Shown: positions 10,201 through 18,326 of the stretch, piece by piece
Numbering within the stretch: position 1 is the first letter of the stretch
Layout of the letters: every line of letters starts with the position of its first letter
Assembly (NCBI GenBank): GCA_900551445.1
Contig: URWA01000007.1
Span: forward strand, 1 to 64,000
Length of the DNA: 64,000 nucleotides
Source of the DNA: an uncultured Bacteroides sp.
GTDB lineage: Bacteria > Bacteroidota > Bacteroidia > Bacteroidales > Bacteroidaceae
Direction: 5' to 3'
The notes under the pieces: model-generated
Seen by the model: the letters and a program-made list of their open reading frames with translations, nothing else
Told to the model about the DNA's origin: nothing
Database searches by the model: none
Translations under genes and position numbers: made by a program

Positions 10201-10513
10201 ACCGGGGGATGAGGCCTATACCAATGTGCCGCGTTATATTTCGGCAGAGAGTGAACTCTATAACTATAACTATGAGAGTATGTATGCTTATTCTTCCGTC
10301 AATGTGCTGGATGCTACCAACTGGCGGTTGAGAAACTTGTCGTTGACGTATCGTATTCCGGCCAGTGTTTGTCACAAACTGTATGTGAAGAACGCGCGCA
10401 TTATGCTGGGTATGGAAAATGTGTTTATGGTGGCCAAGAGCAGCAATGCCAAATATTTGCTGGGCGGTTATGCCAGACCCAACTACTTGTGCGGTGTGTA
10501 TTTGAATTTCTAA
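7259..10513 (+). CDS. SusC/RagA-family TonB-dependent outer-membrane transporter
   Basis: 1084 residues. Signal peptide 1-31; carboxypeptidase-regulatory-like beta domain at about 34-112; a conserved DEVVVTGY segment at 119-126; plug domain to about 250 (PLYVIDGFPVE, LKDAAATSIYGARAANGVVV); then a 22-strand-type beta barrel ending in the terminal Phe typical of outer-membrane barrels (GVYLNF). Length is normal for SusC proteins. It imports a bulky substrate with its SusD partner, powered by TonB-ExbBD. The gene order SusC-SusD-thioredoxin, with no glycosidase nearby, does not reveal the substrate; a peptide or glycan are both possible. First gene of a three-gene operon. Confidence 0.95.
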   Translation: MGKNVLHDIRLKMGFLLLGAMLVLSVFPAYAQHERTIHGIVVDENKEPLPAAHVRQVNEDPKGSIAAVITDMQGHFTLTLPRGTKEIEASYLGYKSQRVKLTSDNDYYIALQPSTELLDEVVVTGYQTISKERATGAFSKVDAQKLETQRLSDMGSVLEGRVAGYSDGKIRGVTSMNGLTTPLYVIDGFPVEKTTNDGYGNWIESVPDLNMEDIESITVLKDAAATSIYGARAANGVVVITTKRAKKDELNVSFSATLTVQPYATYADKYLAGSATMVELEREWAAQNPHLSGADAQSYAQTVLDNMSYPTQGIRNILNYYAGHISKEQMESNLAGLASQGYRYYRDVEKYGKRNPFSQQYNLNIGKGTEKNTFNASVSYRNNQLEDKFSENRTIGINLQNSTKMTSWLTLDVGTYLNYGKGTTQSYNLLSPGYTYMPYDGLVNGDGTYYTNTEADRYSVYDLNLLHDNGLYNLDITPLDEMKMNQTKNQDFSNRTFARLTFKFTDWLKYTASFQYEYAEYKTEQLKSKDSYEVRNKVNTFSTSNNDGTSTFALPYGNIFFTSANTTHAYNFRQQLDFSKTFAEVHDVTMILGTETRENKLDYNDRTLYNYDPQLLTYSLVDAGQLSNFRGQWGYGSFGQQDMSYIRELVNRYVSVYSNAAYTYDGKYMVSGSIRWDKTNLFSTGSKYQKRPIWSVGAGWNISQEKFFQVPWVNMLKLRASYGIGGNIAKDSAPYMIAYYNTNNQVGGIQGTISSRPNPNLRWEKTTTLNIGVDFALLGNRLNGSLEFYNKLGTDLLANTNGVPTEGWGYSTYSINNGKMTNRGFELTLSGDIIRNNDWNWNVSGVLGYNKNKVTYINVEAPVSYLVIDYPTAYPRVGNPYNAIYGYQWAGLSATGTPQVYDAKGNLYTDMTPTEIEDLVYLGTTVPVYNGSVNTNLRWKNWELAAQFLFEGGHKMRNTNVAFIGSGMSPVSKDIENRWQKPGDEAYTNVPRYISAESELYNYNYESMYAYSSVNVLDATNWRLRNLSLTYRIPASVCHKLYVKNARIMLGMENVFMVAKSSNAKYLLGGYARPNYLCGVYLNF

Positions 10514-10529
10514 CCTCGATTTTTATAGC

Positions 10530-11954
10530 ATGAAACGTATGAACAAGATATTATATTTGGGGGCTGCGCTGGTTTGCCTGTTGCTCAGCTCATGCAATGA
10601 TTATTTAAACATTGCGCCGAAAGGAAACAAGATTCCTACCACCCTGGCCGATTTTGAGGCTTTGCTGCGCGACCAATACACTATTGGCCGGACTCCTGTG
10701 ACCAATGCGTTGTATCTGCTGAATGATGTCTATCTGACCAATTCGCAGGTGAAGACGCCGAGCTTGAGCCGTGCCAACTATATGTGGGACGAATCGGCCG
10801 ACCGCATTGTGCTGAATAATTCCGACGAAGGAACTTACTACGTGCTTTATGGAGCCATCTCCAGCTGTAATCTGATTGTAGAGAATGTGCCTACAGCCAC
10901 CGAGGCGACGGATGCCGAGCGGAACGAGGTGATAGCCTATGCCAAGGTGATACGTGCGCTTTGCTACGATGTGCTGGTCAATTATTATGCCGATACGTAC
11001 GATGCGGCAACGGCTGCCCAAAAGCGCAGTGTGCCGCTTATTACCAGTGCCGAAATTGATGCGCCTTATACGCAGGTGTCCATTCAGGAGATGTATGACT
11101 TCATTATCCAAGATGTAAAGGAGGCTATTGAGATGGGATTGCCGGCCCAGTCCATGACGGCCATACACCCCAACTTAGGGGCGGGGTATGCGTTGTTGGC
11201 CCGTGTGTACTTGCAGATGCAGAACTACAGTGAGGCTTTGCGTTATGCCAACCTGGCTCTGGCACAGAATGACCAGCTTTACGATTGGAACGCATTTTAT
11301 GAGGAGCATAAGGCTGCCATTGATGATCCGGACAATTATGACAAGATTGCCACCCCTATGCAATACGATTATGTGGAGAACTATTACCTGCGCTTTGGGG
11401 AACAATCTGTGTACGACAGTTATGAGAAGAATATTCCGGTGGAAAGAGCGGCACGTTTCGAGGAAGGGGATGCCCGTTTCCTGTCACGCTGGAAGTTGAA
11501 GACGGATAATAATGATACGTATTACAAGGCGCTGGAGTCGGGCTATTTCAATCATGGAGGACTGACTACTTGTGAGGTGTATCTCATCAAGGCGGAGTGT
11601 CAGGCACGGCTGGCCGAAGGCAACGATTATTCCGAAGCGATGAATACGCTGAATGCTGTACGGATTACCCGTATCCGTCCTGAGGTTTATCGTCCGGCTG
11701 AGGCTTCCACGTTGGAAGAGGCGCTGTCACAGATCCGCCGCACCAAGGACAATGAACTGATTTTCTCTATCGTGCCTTTTGCGGATGCCCGCCGGTATAA
11801 TCAGGAAGGTACGTATGCCCGGACTTTGACCAAAACCTATGAGGGGAAGGAGTATACGTTGAGTCCGACGTCTCATTTGTGGACCATGCCTTTCCCGGCC
11901 GGGGCACTCAATAATCCCGGAAACGGAACAATCGAACAAAATGTAACTAAATAA
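10530..11954 (+). CDS. SusD/RagB-family nutrient-binding outer-membrane lipoprotein
   Basis: 474 residues. Lipoprotein signal peptide with lipobox LLSSC (Cys about residue 22), followed by the usual SusD opening NDYLNIAPKG. The body has TPR-like helices (GYALLARVYLQMQNYSEALR) and the C-terminal RagB/SusD signature region with a late Arg-rich stretch (VRITRIRPEVYRP, ELIFSIVPFADARRYN). It forms the lid over the SusC barrel and binds the substrate at the cell surface. It starts 16 bases after the SusC stop and ends 10 bases before the thioredoxin gene, so the three are one operon. Confidence 0.93.
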   Translation: MKRMNKILYLGAALVCLLLSSCNDYLNIAPKGNKIPTTLADFEALLRDQYTIGRTPVTNALYLLNDVYLTNSQVKTPSLSRANYMWDESADRIVLNNSDEGTYYVLYGAISSCNLIVENVPTATEATDAERNEVIAYAKVIRALCYDVLVNYYADTYDAATAAQKRSVPLITSAEIDAPYTQVSIQEMYDFIIQDVKEAIEMGLPAQSMTAIHPNLGAGYALLARVYLQMQNYSEALRYANLALAQNDQLYDWNAFYEEHKAAIDDPDNYDKIATPMQYDYVENYYLRFGEQSVYDSYEKNIPVERAARFEEGDARFLSRWKLKTDNNDTYYKALESGYFNHGGLTTCEVYLIKAECQARLAEGNDYSEAMNTLNAVRITRIRPEVYRPAEASTLEEALSQIRRTKDNELIFSIVPFADARRYNQEGTYARTLTKTYEGKEYTLSPTSHLWTMPFPAGALNNPGNGTIEQNVTK

Positions 11955-11964
11955 AAATCGGATT

Positions 11965-13140
11965 ATGAAAATGAAGAATTTCTTTTGTATGGCCACTATG
12001 GGCTTGATGGCGATGGCATGTACCAGCCAGCCTGCAGTAGATGGTTATGTGTTGAAAGGTAATATTGAAGGTTTGCCCGACGGTACACATGTACAGCTGG
12101 TACCGGTCAGCCATGACAGTGAACTGCCTTTTGCCGATACGACGGTGGTCAATGGACAGTTCGTATTTACGGGAAAAATGGAAGAACCGAGAGCTTTCCA
12201 TCTGTTGGTGAAAGATGCGTATGGTTCACGTAATCTTATGTTGGAAAATGCCCAGATGGAGGTTACGGGAAAGCTGGTGGCCAAGAAGGAATCTGACGGG
12301 GGAGTTTCCTATAATCTTTCTTCTTTGACGGTAAAGGGCTCTCCGCTGAGTGCGCGTTATGATTCGTTGCTGTCTGCGCGGACGTATCTGGACTCGTTGT
12401 ATGCGCTTAATGGCCGTAAATTTGCCGCCTTCGACAGCCTGATGATGGCGGCTTATCAGGTCAAAGACCAGGCGAAGATTCAGGAACTGCGGCAGAGCGA
12501 GGAGGGTAAGGCCAGAGCAGCTGCCGATAAGGAATTTTTTACTACGGTAGACTCATTGTATCATCAGGTAGTCATGGCCAACAAGGATTCTTTCTGGGGA
12601 CCTTTGATGATGATTTCGTTTACCAGTTATCTGAGTGAAGACATGAAACCGTGGTATGAAGCCCTTTCTCCTGCGGCCAAACAATCTTATTATGGACAGA
12701 AGGTGAAAGAGGAACTTTATCCGGCAGGAAAGGGAGGAACGAAGGTTCCCGATTTCAAGGTGAAGGATAAAACGGGCAAGGAAGTGTCGCTTTCGGCATT
12801 GCGTCAGGGCAAGAAATATGTGCTGATTGACTTCTGGGCTTCCTGGTGCAATCCGTGCCGGAAAGAAATCCCGAACCTGAAGAAACTGTATGCGCAATAT
12901 AGCGGAAAAGGTTTTGAGATTGTGAGCATTTCCATCGATCAGAAGAAAGCCGACTGGGAAAAGGCCTTGAAGGAAGAAGGACTGACTTGGCCGAATTTCC
13001 TGGACGAAACAGGGGTAGCCGCACTTTATAAAGTGAAATTCGTGCCGACCATGTATCTGATTACGGCAGATGGAGTAATGGTAGGTGAGAACCTGCGTGG
13101 TGAGGCTCTGGCTACGAAATTGAAAGAGCTTTTTCAGTAA
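11965..13140 (+). CDS. TlpA/ResA-like thiol-disulfide oxidoreductase lipoprotein with DUF4369 domain
   Basis: 391 residues. Lipobox ending at Cys19 (MAMAC); an N-terminal DUF4369 beta domain at about 25-105; a helical linker; a C-terminal AhpC/TSA-thioredoxin fold from about 258 with the active site WCNPC (Cys295 and Cys298) and a cis-Pro segment KFVPTMYL. The family reduces or exchanges disulfides in the periplasm; the target here is unknown. It is the last gene of the SusC/SusD operon, followed by a terminator. Thioredoxin lipoproteins are common companions of SusC/D pairs that do not handle plain polysaccharides, which hints, only by analogy, at a peptide or metal-complex substrate. Confidence 0.9.
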   Translation: MKMKNFFCMATMGLMAMACTSQPAVDGYVLKGNIEGLPDGTHVQLVPVSHDSELPFADTTVVNGQFVFTGKMEEPRAFHLLVKDAYGSRNLMLENAQMEVTGKLVAKKESDGGVSYNLSSLTVKGSPLSARYDSLLSARTYLDSLYALNGRKFAAFDSLMMAAYQVKDQAKIQELRQSEEGKARAAADKEFFTTVDSLYHQVVMANKDSFWGPLMMISFTSYLSEDMKPWYEALSPAAKQSYYGQKVKEELYPAGKGGTKVPDFKVKDKTGKEVSLSALRQGKKYVLIDFWASWCNPCRKEIPNLKKLYAQYSGKGFEIVSISIDQKKADWEKALKEEGLTWPNFLDETGVAALYKVKFVPTMYLITADGVMVGENLRGEALATKLKELFQ

Positions 13141-13197
13141 GAATTGAACAGAGCGAGAATGTGATACGAAAATTCTTGTAAGGGATTTCGAATACAG

Positions 13198-13241
13198 ACG
13201 GTGCATGAATCTGGGTAGTCGGATTTTTGCACCGTTTTTTT
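13198..13241 (+). terminator. terminator of the SusC/SusD/thioredoxin operon
   Basis: Inverted repeat ACGGTGCA (13198-13205) and TGCACCGT (13228-13235) with a 22-base loop, followed by a run of T. It lies 57 bases past the stop of the thioredoxin gene. Confidence 0.75.
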
Positions 13242-13311
13242 ATAGAATGAATGACGGTATCCATTCGGGTATAGAGAGGATTCCGGACTTCGGTTGGAAG
13301 AAAGGATAAAA

Positions 13312-13347
13312 AAAGTGGAGGTGCGCTTTGCAGTGCACCTCCACTTT
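13312..13347 (-). terminator. terminator of purL
   Basis: Perfect 13-bp inverted repeat, AAAGTGGAGGTGC at 13312-13324 and GCACCTCCACTTT at 13335-13347. An A run just to the left becomes a U tract when read on the minus strand, so it ends purL transcription. Confidence 0.85.
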
Positions 13348-13371
13348 GTATCATGTTCCGGTCGTACCGGA

Positions 13372-16300
13372 TTATTTCTTGCGGTTAGCTTCTACCCACT
13401 TGCGGGCATTGACGAAGGCTTCCATCCACGGAGTGATCTGGTCTTCGTTCTTGCGGTCGAGCGGATAGTAAGCATTTTCCCACGGGAAGCAAGCACGTTC
13501 CAGGTGAGGCATCATGGCCAGATGACGTCCATCCTGGCTGGCGATACCGGCTACGCTGTAGTCTGAACCGTTCGGGTTGCCTGGGTATTCGTCGTAAGAA
13601 TACTTCAGTACCACGTTGTAGTGGTCTTCCGGATAAGGCAATGAGAACTTACCTTCTCCGTGAGCCACCCAGATACCCAGTTTGGAGCCGCTCAGTGAAC
13701 CGAACATCACGCTGCGGTTCATCGGTACGGTCACGCCCAGGAAGGCAGATTCAAACTTGTGGGAATCGTTATGCAGCATCTTGCCTTTCTTCTTGTCTTC
13801 CGGAGTAATCAGTCCCAGTTCCATCATCAGCTGGCAACCGTTGCAGACACCCAGTGACAATGTATCTTCGCGTGCGTAGAAGTTGTCGAGGGCTGCTTTG
13901 GCTTTCGGGTTGAACAGGAAGCTTCCGGCCCATCCTTTGGCAGAACCCAGCACGTCGGAGTTGGAGAATCCACCACAGTAAACAACCATGTTGATGTCTT
14001 CCAGTGTCTCACGTCCGCTGATTAGGTCGGTCATGGTCACGTCTTTTACGTCGAAGCCGGCCAGGTACAGCATGTAAGCCATTTCGCGTTCACCGTTGGT
14101 TCCCTTTTCACGGATGATGGCTGCCTTGATGCCGCTCGGTGTACGACGGTCCGGGTTGAGTCCGAACTGTGACAGCTTGCCGGTGAACGATTTGTCGAAT
14201 ACGAATTCCAGCGGCTGCTGCTTGTAGTTCTCGAAACGTTTCTTGGCACAGCCGTTCATGCTCTGCTTGCGGTCGAGCAGGTAAGAAGTAGAATACCATA
14301 CATCACGCAAGTAGTCGATGCCGAACTGGTAAGTGGCATCGTGGAAGGTAGCCAGGATGTGACGTTCTTCGGTCGGTACACCAATCTTCACGTAACCTAC
14401 ACCGGCGTCTTCCAGAATCTTCTTGACTTCTGCCTTGTGCTTGTCGGCTACCTGAATCACTACACCCGGATTTTCAGCAAACAGAATCTTCACGATGTCG
14501 TCGCACTTAATCTTGTCGAGGTTGATTTCCATACCGCCGTCCACGTTGGCAAAGCACATTTCCAGCAGGGTCGTAATCAGACCGCCGGCAGAAATATCGT
14601 GTCCGGCCAGAATCAAGCCCTTGTTGACCAGTTCCTGGATGGCCATGAAGGCATCGCGGAAGTATTCCGGGTTCTGTACGGTCGGCACGTCGTCACCCAC
14701 CTTGTTGAGTGACTGTGCGAAAGCAGAACCACCCAGACGGAGCTGGTCGAAGCTGAAGTCAATATGATAGAAGGTTGATTTCGGTTTGTTGACCATGACC
14801 GGAGAAACCACTTTCTTGATGTCGGATACTTCACCACCGGCAGAAACGATGACGGTTCCCGGGCTGATGATTTTTTCTCCGTTCGGATATTTCTGTGTCA
14901 TGGACAGGGAGTCCTTACCGGTCGGTACGTTGATTTGCAGTTCGCAGCAGAAATCAGACAATGCTTTCACAGCCTTGTACAGACGGGCATCTTCCCCTTC
15001 CTGTGAGCGGCAAGGCCACATCCAGTTGGCTGACAAAGAAATGCTGTCCATGCCGTCGGCCAGCGGAGCCCATACCAGGTTGGTCAGTGCTTCCGATACG
15101 GCCAGTACGGAACCAGCTTCCGGATTAGCCAAGGCAGCCTGCGGAGCGTGTCCCAGTGCAGTAGCGATACCTTTTTCGCCACGGTAGTCGAGGGCTACCA
15201 CACCACAGTCGCTCAACGGCAACTGCAATTCACCCTGGCACTGCTGGCGGGCAATCTTACCTGTGACGGAACGGTCTACCTTGTTGGTCAACCAGTCCTT
15301 GCAGGCTACGGCTTCCAGTTGCAGCACACGGCGCAAATATTCATTCAGTTTGGTGACATCGTAAGAAACGTTTTCATAGTGACGTTCCACGGTCTTGTCT
15401 ACCATGTAAGTTTTCGGAGAAGAACCGAACATCTGGTCTACGGCCAGGTCGAACGGACGTACGCCGTCAGCTTGTTCGAAGGCAAAGCGATGGTCGCCGG
15501 TTGTTTCACCTACCACGTACATCGGAGCACGTTCACGTTCCGCAATCTTGCGTACATGTTCGATGGCCTCGTCTTCAATCAGCAAGCCCATACGTTCCTG
15601 TGATTCGTTGGCGATGATTTCCTTGGCCGACAAAGTTTCGTCACCGATAGGCAGCTTGTCCATGTGAATCAGACCACCGCAGTCTTCCACCAGCTCAGAC
15701 AGACAGTTCACGTGTCCGGCAGAACCGTGGTCGTGGATAGACACAATCGGGTTCACATCTTCCTCACACAGGGCACGTACCACGTTGTAGGCACGTTTCT
15801 GCATTTCGGCGTTGGCACGCTGGATGGCGTTCAGCTCGATACCTGAAGAGTAACGTCCGGTATCTACAGAAGATACGGAACCACCTCCCAGACCGATGCG
15901 GTAGTTGTCACCACCGAGTACGACGATTTCGTCGCCAGCTTCCGGAGTGCCTTTCAGGCAGTCACGCTGTGTACCGTAACCTACACCTCCTGCCAGCATG
16001 ATGACTTTGTCGTAAGCATATTTTTCGTTGTTCTCTTCGTGTTCGAAAGTCAGTACAGAACCACAAATCAGCGGCTGTCCGAACTTGTTACCGAAATCGG
16101 AAGCACCGTTGGAAGCCTTGATCAGAATTTGTTCCGGTGTCTGGTACAACCATTTGCGCACCGGCAGAACGTTTTCCCATTCGCGTCCTTCGTCTGTACG
16201 CGGATAAGAAGTCATGTACACGGCAGTTCCGGCAATCGGCCAGGAACCTTTACCACCACCCATACGGTCGCGGATTTCACCACCGGTACCGGTAGAAGCC

Positions 16301-17079
16301 CCGTTGAACGGTTCCACGGTAGTCGGGAAGTTGTGAGTTTCCGCTTTCAGTGAGATGACGGTTTTGATATCTTTGATAATGAAATAGTCAGAAGTAGAGT
16401 GGTCGGCCGGAGCGAATTGTTCTACCACCGGACCTTCGGCGAAGGCCACGTTGTCTTTGTAGGCCGAGATAATCTTGTTGGGGTTTTCCTGAGTAGTTTT
16501 CTTGATCATCTGGAACAGAGAAGACTCCATTTCCTGTCCGTCGATGATGAAAGTTCCGCCGAAGATTTTGTGGCGGCAGTGCTCTGAGTTAATCTGTGCG
16601 AAACCGAATACTTCCGAGTCGGTCAGCTTGCGTCCCAGGTCTTTTTCCACCTTCAGCAGGTAGTCCATTTCTTCGCGTGACAGCGCCAGACCTTCCTTTT
16701 CGTTGTATTCTTCCAGGTTTTCGATGTATATGATAGGCTGCGGTTTGATGTCCACCGTGAAAATGTCCTGATTCAGTCCGTGGTACATGCGTTGCAGCAT
16801 CGGGTCATGGTCGGCATTCTCGTCCTTTACCGGAAAATATTCCTCGATACGGCGGATGCCTTTGAGGCCCATGTTTTGGGTGATTTCTACTGCATTTGTA
16901 CTCCAGGGGGTAATCATTTCACGACGTGGACCGATGAACCATCCTTTCAGGTTGTCTTCATTTTCCACAGTGGCGTCGCTGTAAAGCCAGCATAGTTTCT
17001 TGACGTCTTCAACATTCAGCTCCTGATTGCATTCTGTAGCAATCACACTGTTTGTGGGTGTTCTGAAAAATAGAATCAT
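13372..17079 (-). CDS. purL: phosphoribosylformylglycinamidine synthase (PurL-PurQ fusion)
   Basis: 1235 residues, the single-chain form also found in E. coli and eukaryotes. It makes FGAM from FGAR, ATP and glutamine in purine synthesis. The central synthetase part shows ETHNFPTTVEPFNGASTGTG and the glycine-rich GGEIRDRMGGGKGSW; a second AIRS-like half follows (PTGKDSLSM, AGHDISAGGLITT). The C-terminal class I glutamine amidotransferase has the nucleophile in LGVCNGCQ (Cys about 1079) and His/Glu in MPHLE (about 1192 and 1194). All key motifs are present. It stands alone with its own promoter and terminator. Confidence 0.98.
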   Translation of the reverse strand: MILFFRTPTNSVIATECNQELNVEDVKKLCWLYSDATVENEDNLKGWFIGPRREMITPWSTNAVEITQNMGLKGIRRIEEYFPVKDENADHDPMLQRMYHGLNQDIFTVDIKPQPIIYIENLEEYNEKEGLALSREEMDYLLKVEKDLGRKLTDSEVFGFAQINSEHCRHKIFGGTFIIDGQEMESSLFQMIKKTTQENPNKIISAYKDNVAFAEGPVVEQFAPADHSTSDYFIIKDIKTVISLKAETHNFPTTVEPFNGASTGTGGEIRDRMGGGKGSWPIAGTAVYMTSYPRTDEGREWENVLPVRKWLYQTPEQILIKASNGASDFGNKFGQPLICGSVLTFEHEENNEKYAYDKVIMLAGGVGYGTQRDCLKGTPEAGDEIVVLGGDNYRIGLGGGSVSSVDTGRYSSGIELNAIQRANAEMQKRAYNVVRALCEEDVNPIVSIHDHGSAGHVNCLSELVEDCGGLIHMDKLPIGDETLSAKEIIANESQERMGLLIEDEAIEHVRKIAERERAPMYVVGETTGDHRFAFEQADGVRPFDLAVDQMFGSSPKTYMVDKTVERHYENVSYDVTKLNEYLRRVLQLEAVACKDWLTNKVDRSVTGKIARQQCQGELQLPLSDCGVVALDYRGEKGIATALGHAPQAALANPEAGSVLAVSEALTNLVWAPLADGMDSISLSANWMWPCRSQEGEDARLYKAVKALSDFCCELQINVPTGKDSLSMTQKYPNGEKIISPGTVIVSAGGEVSDIKKVVSPVMVNKPKSTFYHIDFSFDQLRLGGSAFAQSLNKVGDDVPTVQNPEYFRDAFMAIQELVNKGLILAGHDISAGGLITTLLEMCFANVDGGMEINLDKIKCDDIVKILFAENPGVVIQVADKHKAEVKKILEDAGVGYVKIGVPTEERHILATFHDATYQFGIDYLRDVWYSTSYLLDRKQSMNGCAKKRFENYKQQPLEFVFDKSFTGKLSQFGLNPDRRTPSGIKAAIIREKGTNGEREMAYMLYLAGFDVKDVTMTDLISGRETLEDINMVVYCGGFSNSDVLGSAKGWAGSFLFNPKAKAALDNFYAREDTLSLGVCNGCQLMMELGLITPEDKKKGKMLHNDSHKFESAFLGVTVPMNRSVMFGSLSGSKLGIWVAHGEGKFSLPYPEDHYNVVLKYSYDEYPGNPNGSDYSVAGIASQDGRHLAMMPHLERACFPWENAYYPLDRKNEDQITPWMEAFVNARKWVEANRKK

Positions 17080-17127
17080 AGCACTTGTATGTTATAATGA
17101 ATATTCAATGCGCTTTTAAAAGTGGTA

Positions 17128-17135
17128 CAAAGGTA
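17128..17135 (-). promoter_or_regulatory. -7 box of purL
   Basis: CAAAGGTA on the + strand reads TACCTTTG on the minus strand, a match to TAnnTTTG, about 50 bases upstream of the purL ATG. Confidence 0.5.
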
Positions 17136-17247
17136 GGGAAAATACTCGGAATAAACGAAGAAAAACGGAAGTAATTGCGTATCTCGTGCTTGTGGGAAAA
17201 TGCTTTAACTGGCAGATAAGATGAAAGTTAGCTTGTATAGAAAACAA

Positions 17248-17294
17248 GAGGCTGCTTCAACAAGAAAGATGAATTTCTTTATTGAAACAGCCTC
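17248..17294 (-). terminator. terminator of the OmpH-like gene
   Basis: Inverted repeat of 13 bp at 17248-17260 and 17282-17294 (GAGGCTGCTTCAA against TTGAAACAGCCTC, one G-U pair), followed on the minus strand by a T-rich stretch. Confidence 0.75.
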
Positions 17295-17315
17295 TGAAAT
17301 TAAAAGAATGAAAAT

Positions 17316-17912
17316 TTACTTCTTCACACTTGGGTTATAACGTGCGTTCAAGCCTTCTACGATTTCCTGTGTGATATCCAGTGATTTGTCGGCATACAGC
17401 AGGTTGTCCAACTGTGTGTTGCTGATGATCAGGCTGTAGCCTTTCTTCTGGTTGTACACCTTTAAGAATGAGTTGATGGAGTCGCGGAGCTGCAGGCTGT
17501 TCTTCTGGTTTTCGGCCTGAAGGTCGGCATACAGTTTTTCCTGCAACTGCTGCAAGTCACGCTGTTTCTGCAACAGGCGGGCATTTTCCTGCTCGGCACG
17601 TTCGCGGCTGGCAAAGCCGTTGTTTTCCAATTTACGCTGGAACTCTCTCATTTCTCCGTCCAGTTCCTTTGCTTTTTCGTTCAGAGTGGTACGGATGTTT
17701 TCCTCTTTCTGAATCATCAGTTCGTTCAGGTCGTTCCAGAAGCGGTATTTTGTCAGCAGGGAATCTACTTCTACATAAGCAATTTTCATATTGGTACCTG
17801 CTACTGCCGGCGCAGAAGCTTCAGTGGAAGTTCCTTTCTTTTCTGTACATTGTGCGAACAGGAGTACTACGGCAAGTGCCAGGAGTCCTTTCAAAACATT
17901 CGTTTTTTTCAT
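17316..17912 (-). CDS. OmpH/Skp-family periplasmic protein, predicted lipoprotein
   Basis: 198 residues. N-terminal lipobox LLFAQC (Cys about 22), a Ser/Ala-rich linker, then the OmpH start KIAYVEVDSLL, a long charged coiled coil at about 70-145 (EMREFQRKLENNG, KQRDLQQLQEKLYAD) and a C-terminal beta part with YSLIISNTQLDNLLYAD. Skp-type proteins chaperone outer-membrane proteins in the periplasm. A lipid anchor sets this one apart from the soluble enterobacterial Skp, so its exact job is uncertain. Its own terminator follows. Confidence 0.85.
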   Translation of the reverse strand: MKKTNVLKGLLALAVVLLFAQCTEKKGTSTEASAPAVAGTNMKIAYVEVDSLLTKYRFWNDLNELMIQKEENIRTTLNEKAKELDGEMREFQRKLENNGFASRERAEQENARLLQKQRDLQQLQEKLYADLQAENQKNSLQLRDSINSFLKVYNQKKGYSLIISNTQLDNLLYADKSLDITQEIVEGLNARYNPSVKK

Positions 17913-17951
17913 AATGATATCGATAATCGTTTTTAGTTAATTATTAGCCTT

Positions 17952-18182
17952 TTATTCAGCATCAGCTTGTGCCGACTGTCTCTCCGGAATGGCATGAGGG
18001 TTGAGATGCTGGGCGGCACGGTCCTGCGACTGTACACATCCGATTCCTCTTTTGCGCATGGCTTTGCTTCCGCTCACATGGGTGTTGGGGAAGCGTCCGT
18101 TTTTCTTGAAAAGTATCTTTACTGATAATAGCGCTATGCAGATAGCAACTATTAACAAAGTTATCAGGAGAGTCTTGAGCAT
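17952..18182 (-). CDS. small conserved membrane protein, 76 aa
   Basis: Starts with one strong membrane helix (about residues 3-23), followed by a basic KILFKKNGRFPNTHVSG and RKRGIGCVQSQDRAAQ segment. I recognise this pattern from Bacteroides genomes, where a similar short protein is annotated as hypothetical; the conserved Phe-Pro-x-x-His and Gly-x-x-Cys-x-x-x-Asp positions suggest real constraint. An overlapping frame at 17962-18222 is rejected because it lacks the helix. Function is unknown; a TATCTTTG promoter box lies 20 bases upstream. Confidence 0.7.
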   Translation of the reverse strand: MLKTLLITLLIVAICIALLSVKILFKKNGRFPNTHVSGSKAMRKRGIGCVQSQDRAAQHLNPHAIPERQSAQADAE

Positions 18183-18201
18183 TTCTATTAATTTTGTGGT
18201 G

Positions 18202-18209
18202 CAAAGATA
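18202..18209 (-). promoter_or_regulatory. -7 box of the small membrane protein gene
   Basis: CAAAGATA on the + strand, TATCTTTG on the minus strand, 20 bases before the ATG at 18182. Confidence 0.45.
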
Positions 18210-18326
18210 TAGTTTTTGTCACGATTCCTCAGGGTTTTGTCTTTAAAAAAGCCTTCTATATAGGGAAAAATCGTGGATTTAACTTTTGTTTGCACGTAAT
18301 TTTTAATCGTTTATAGAAATACTTTT

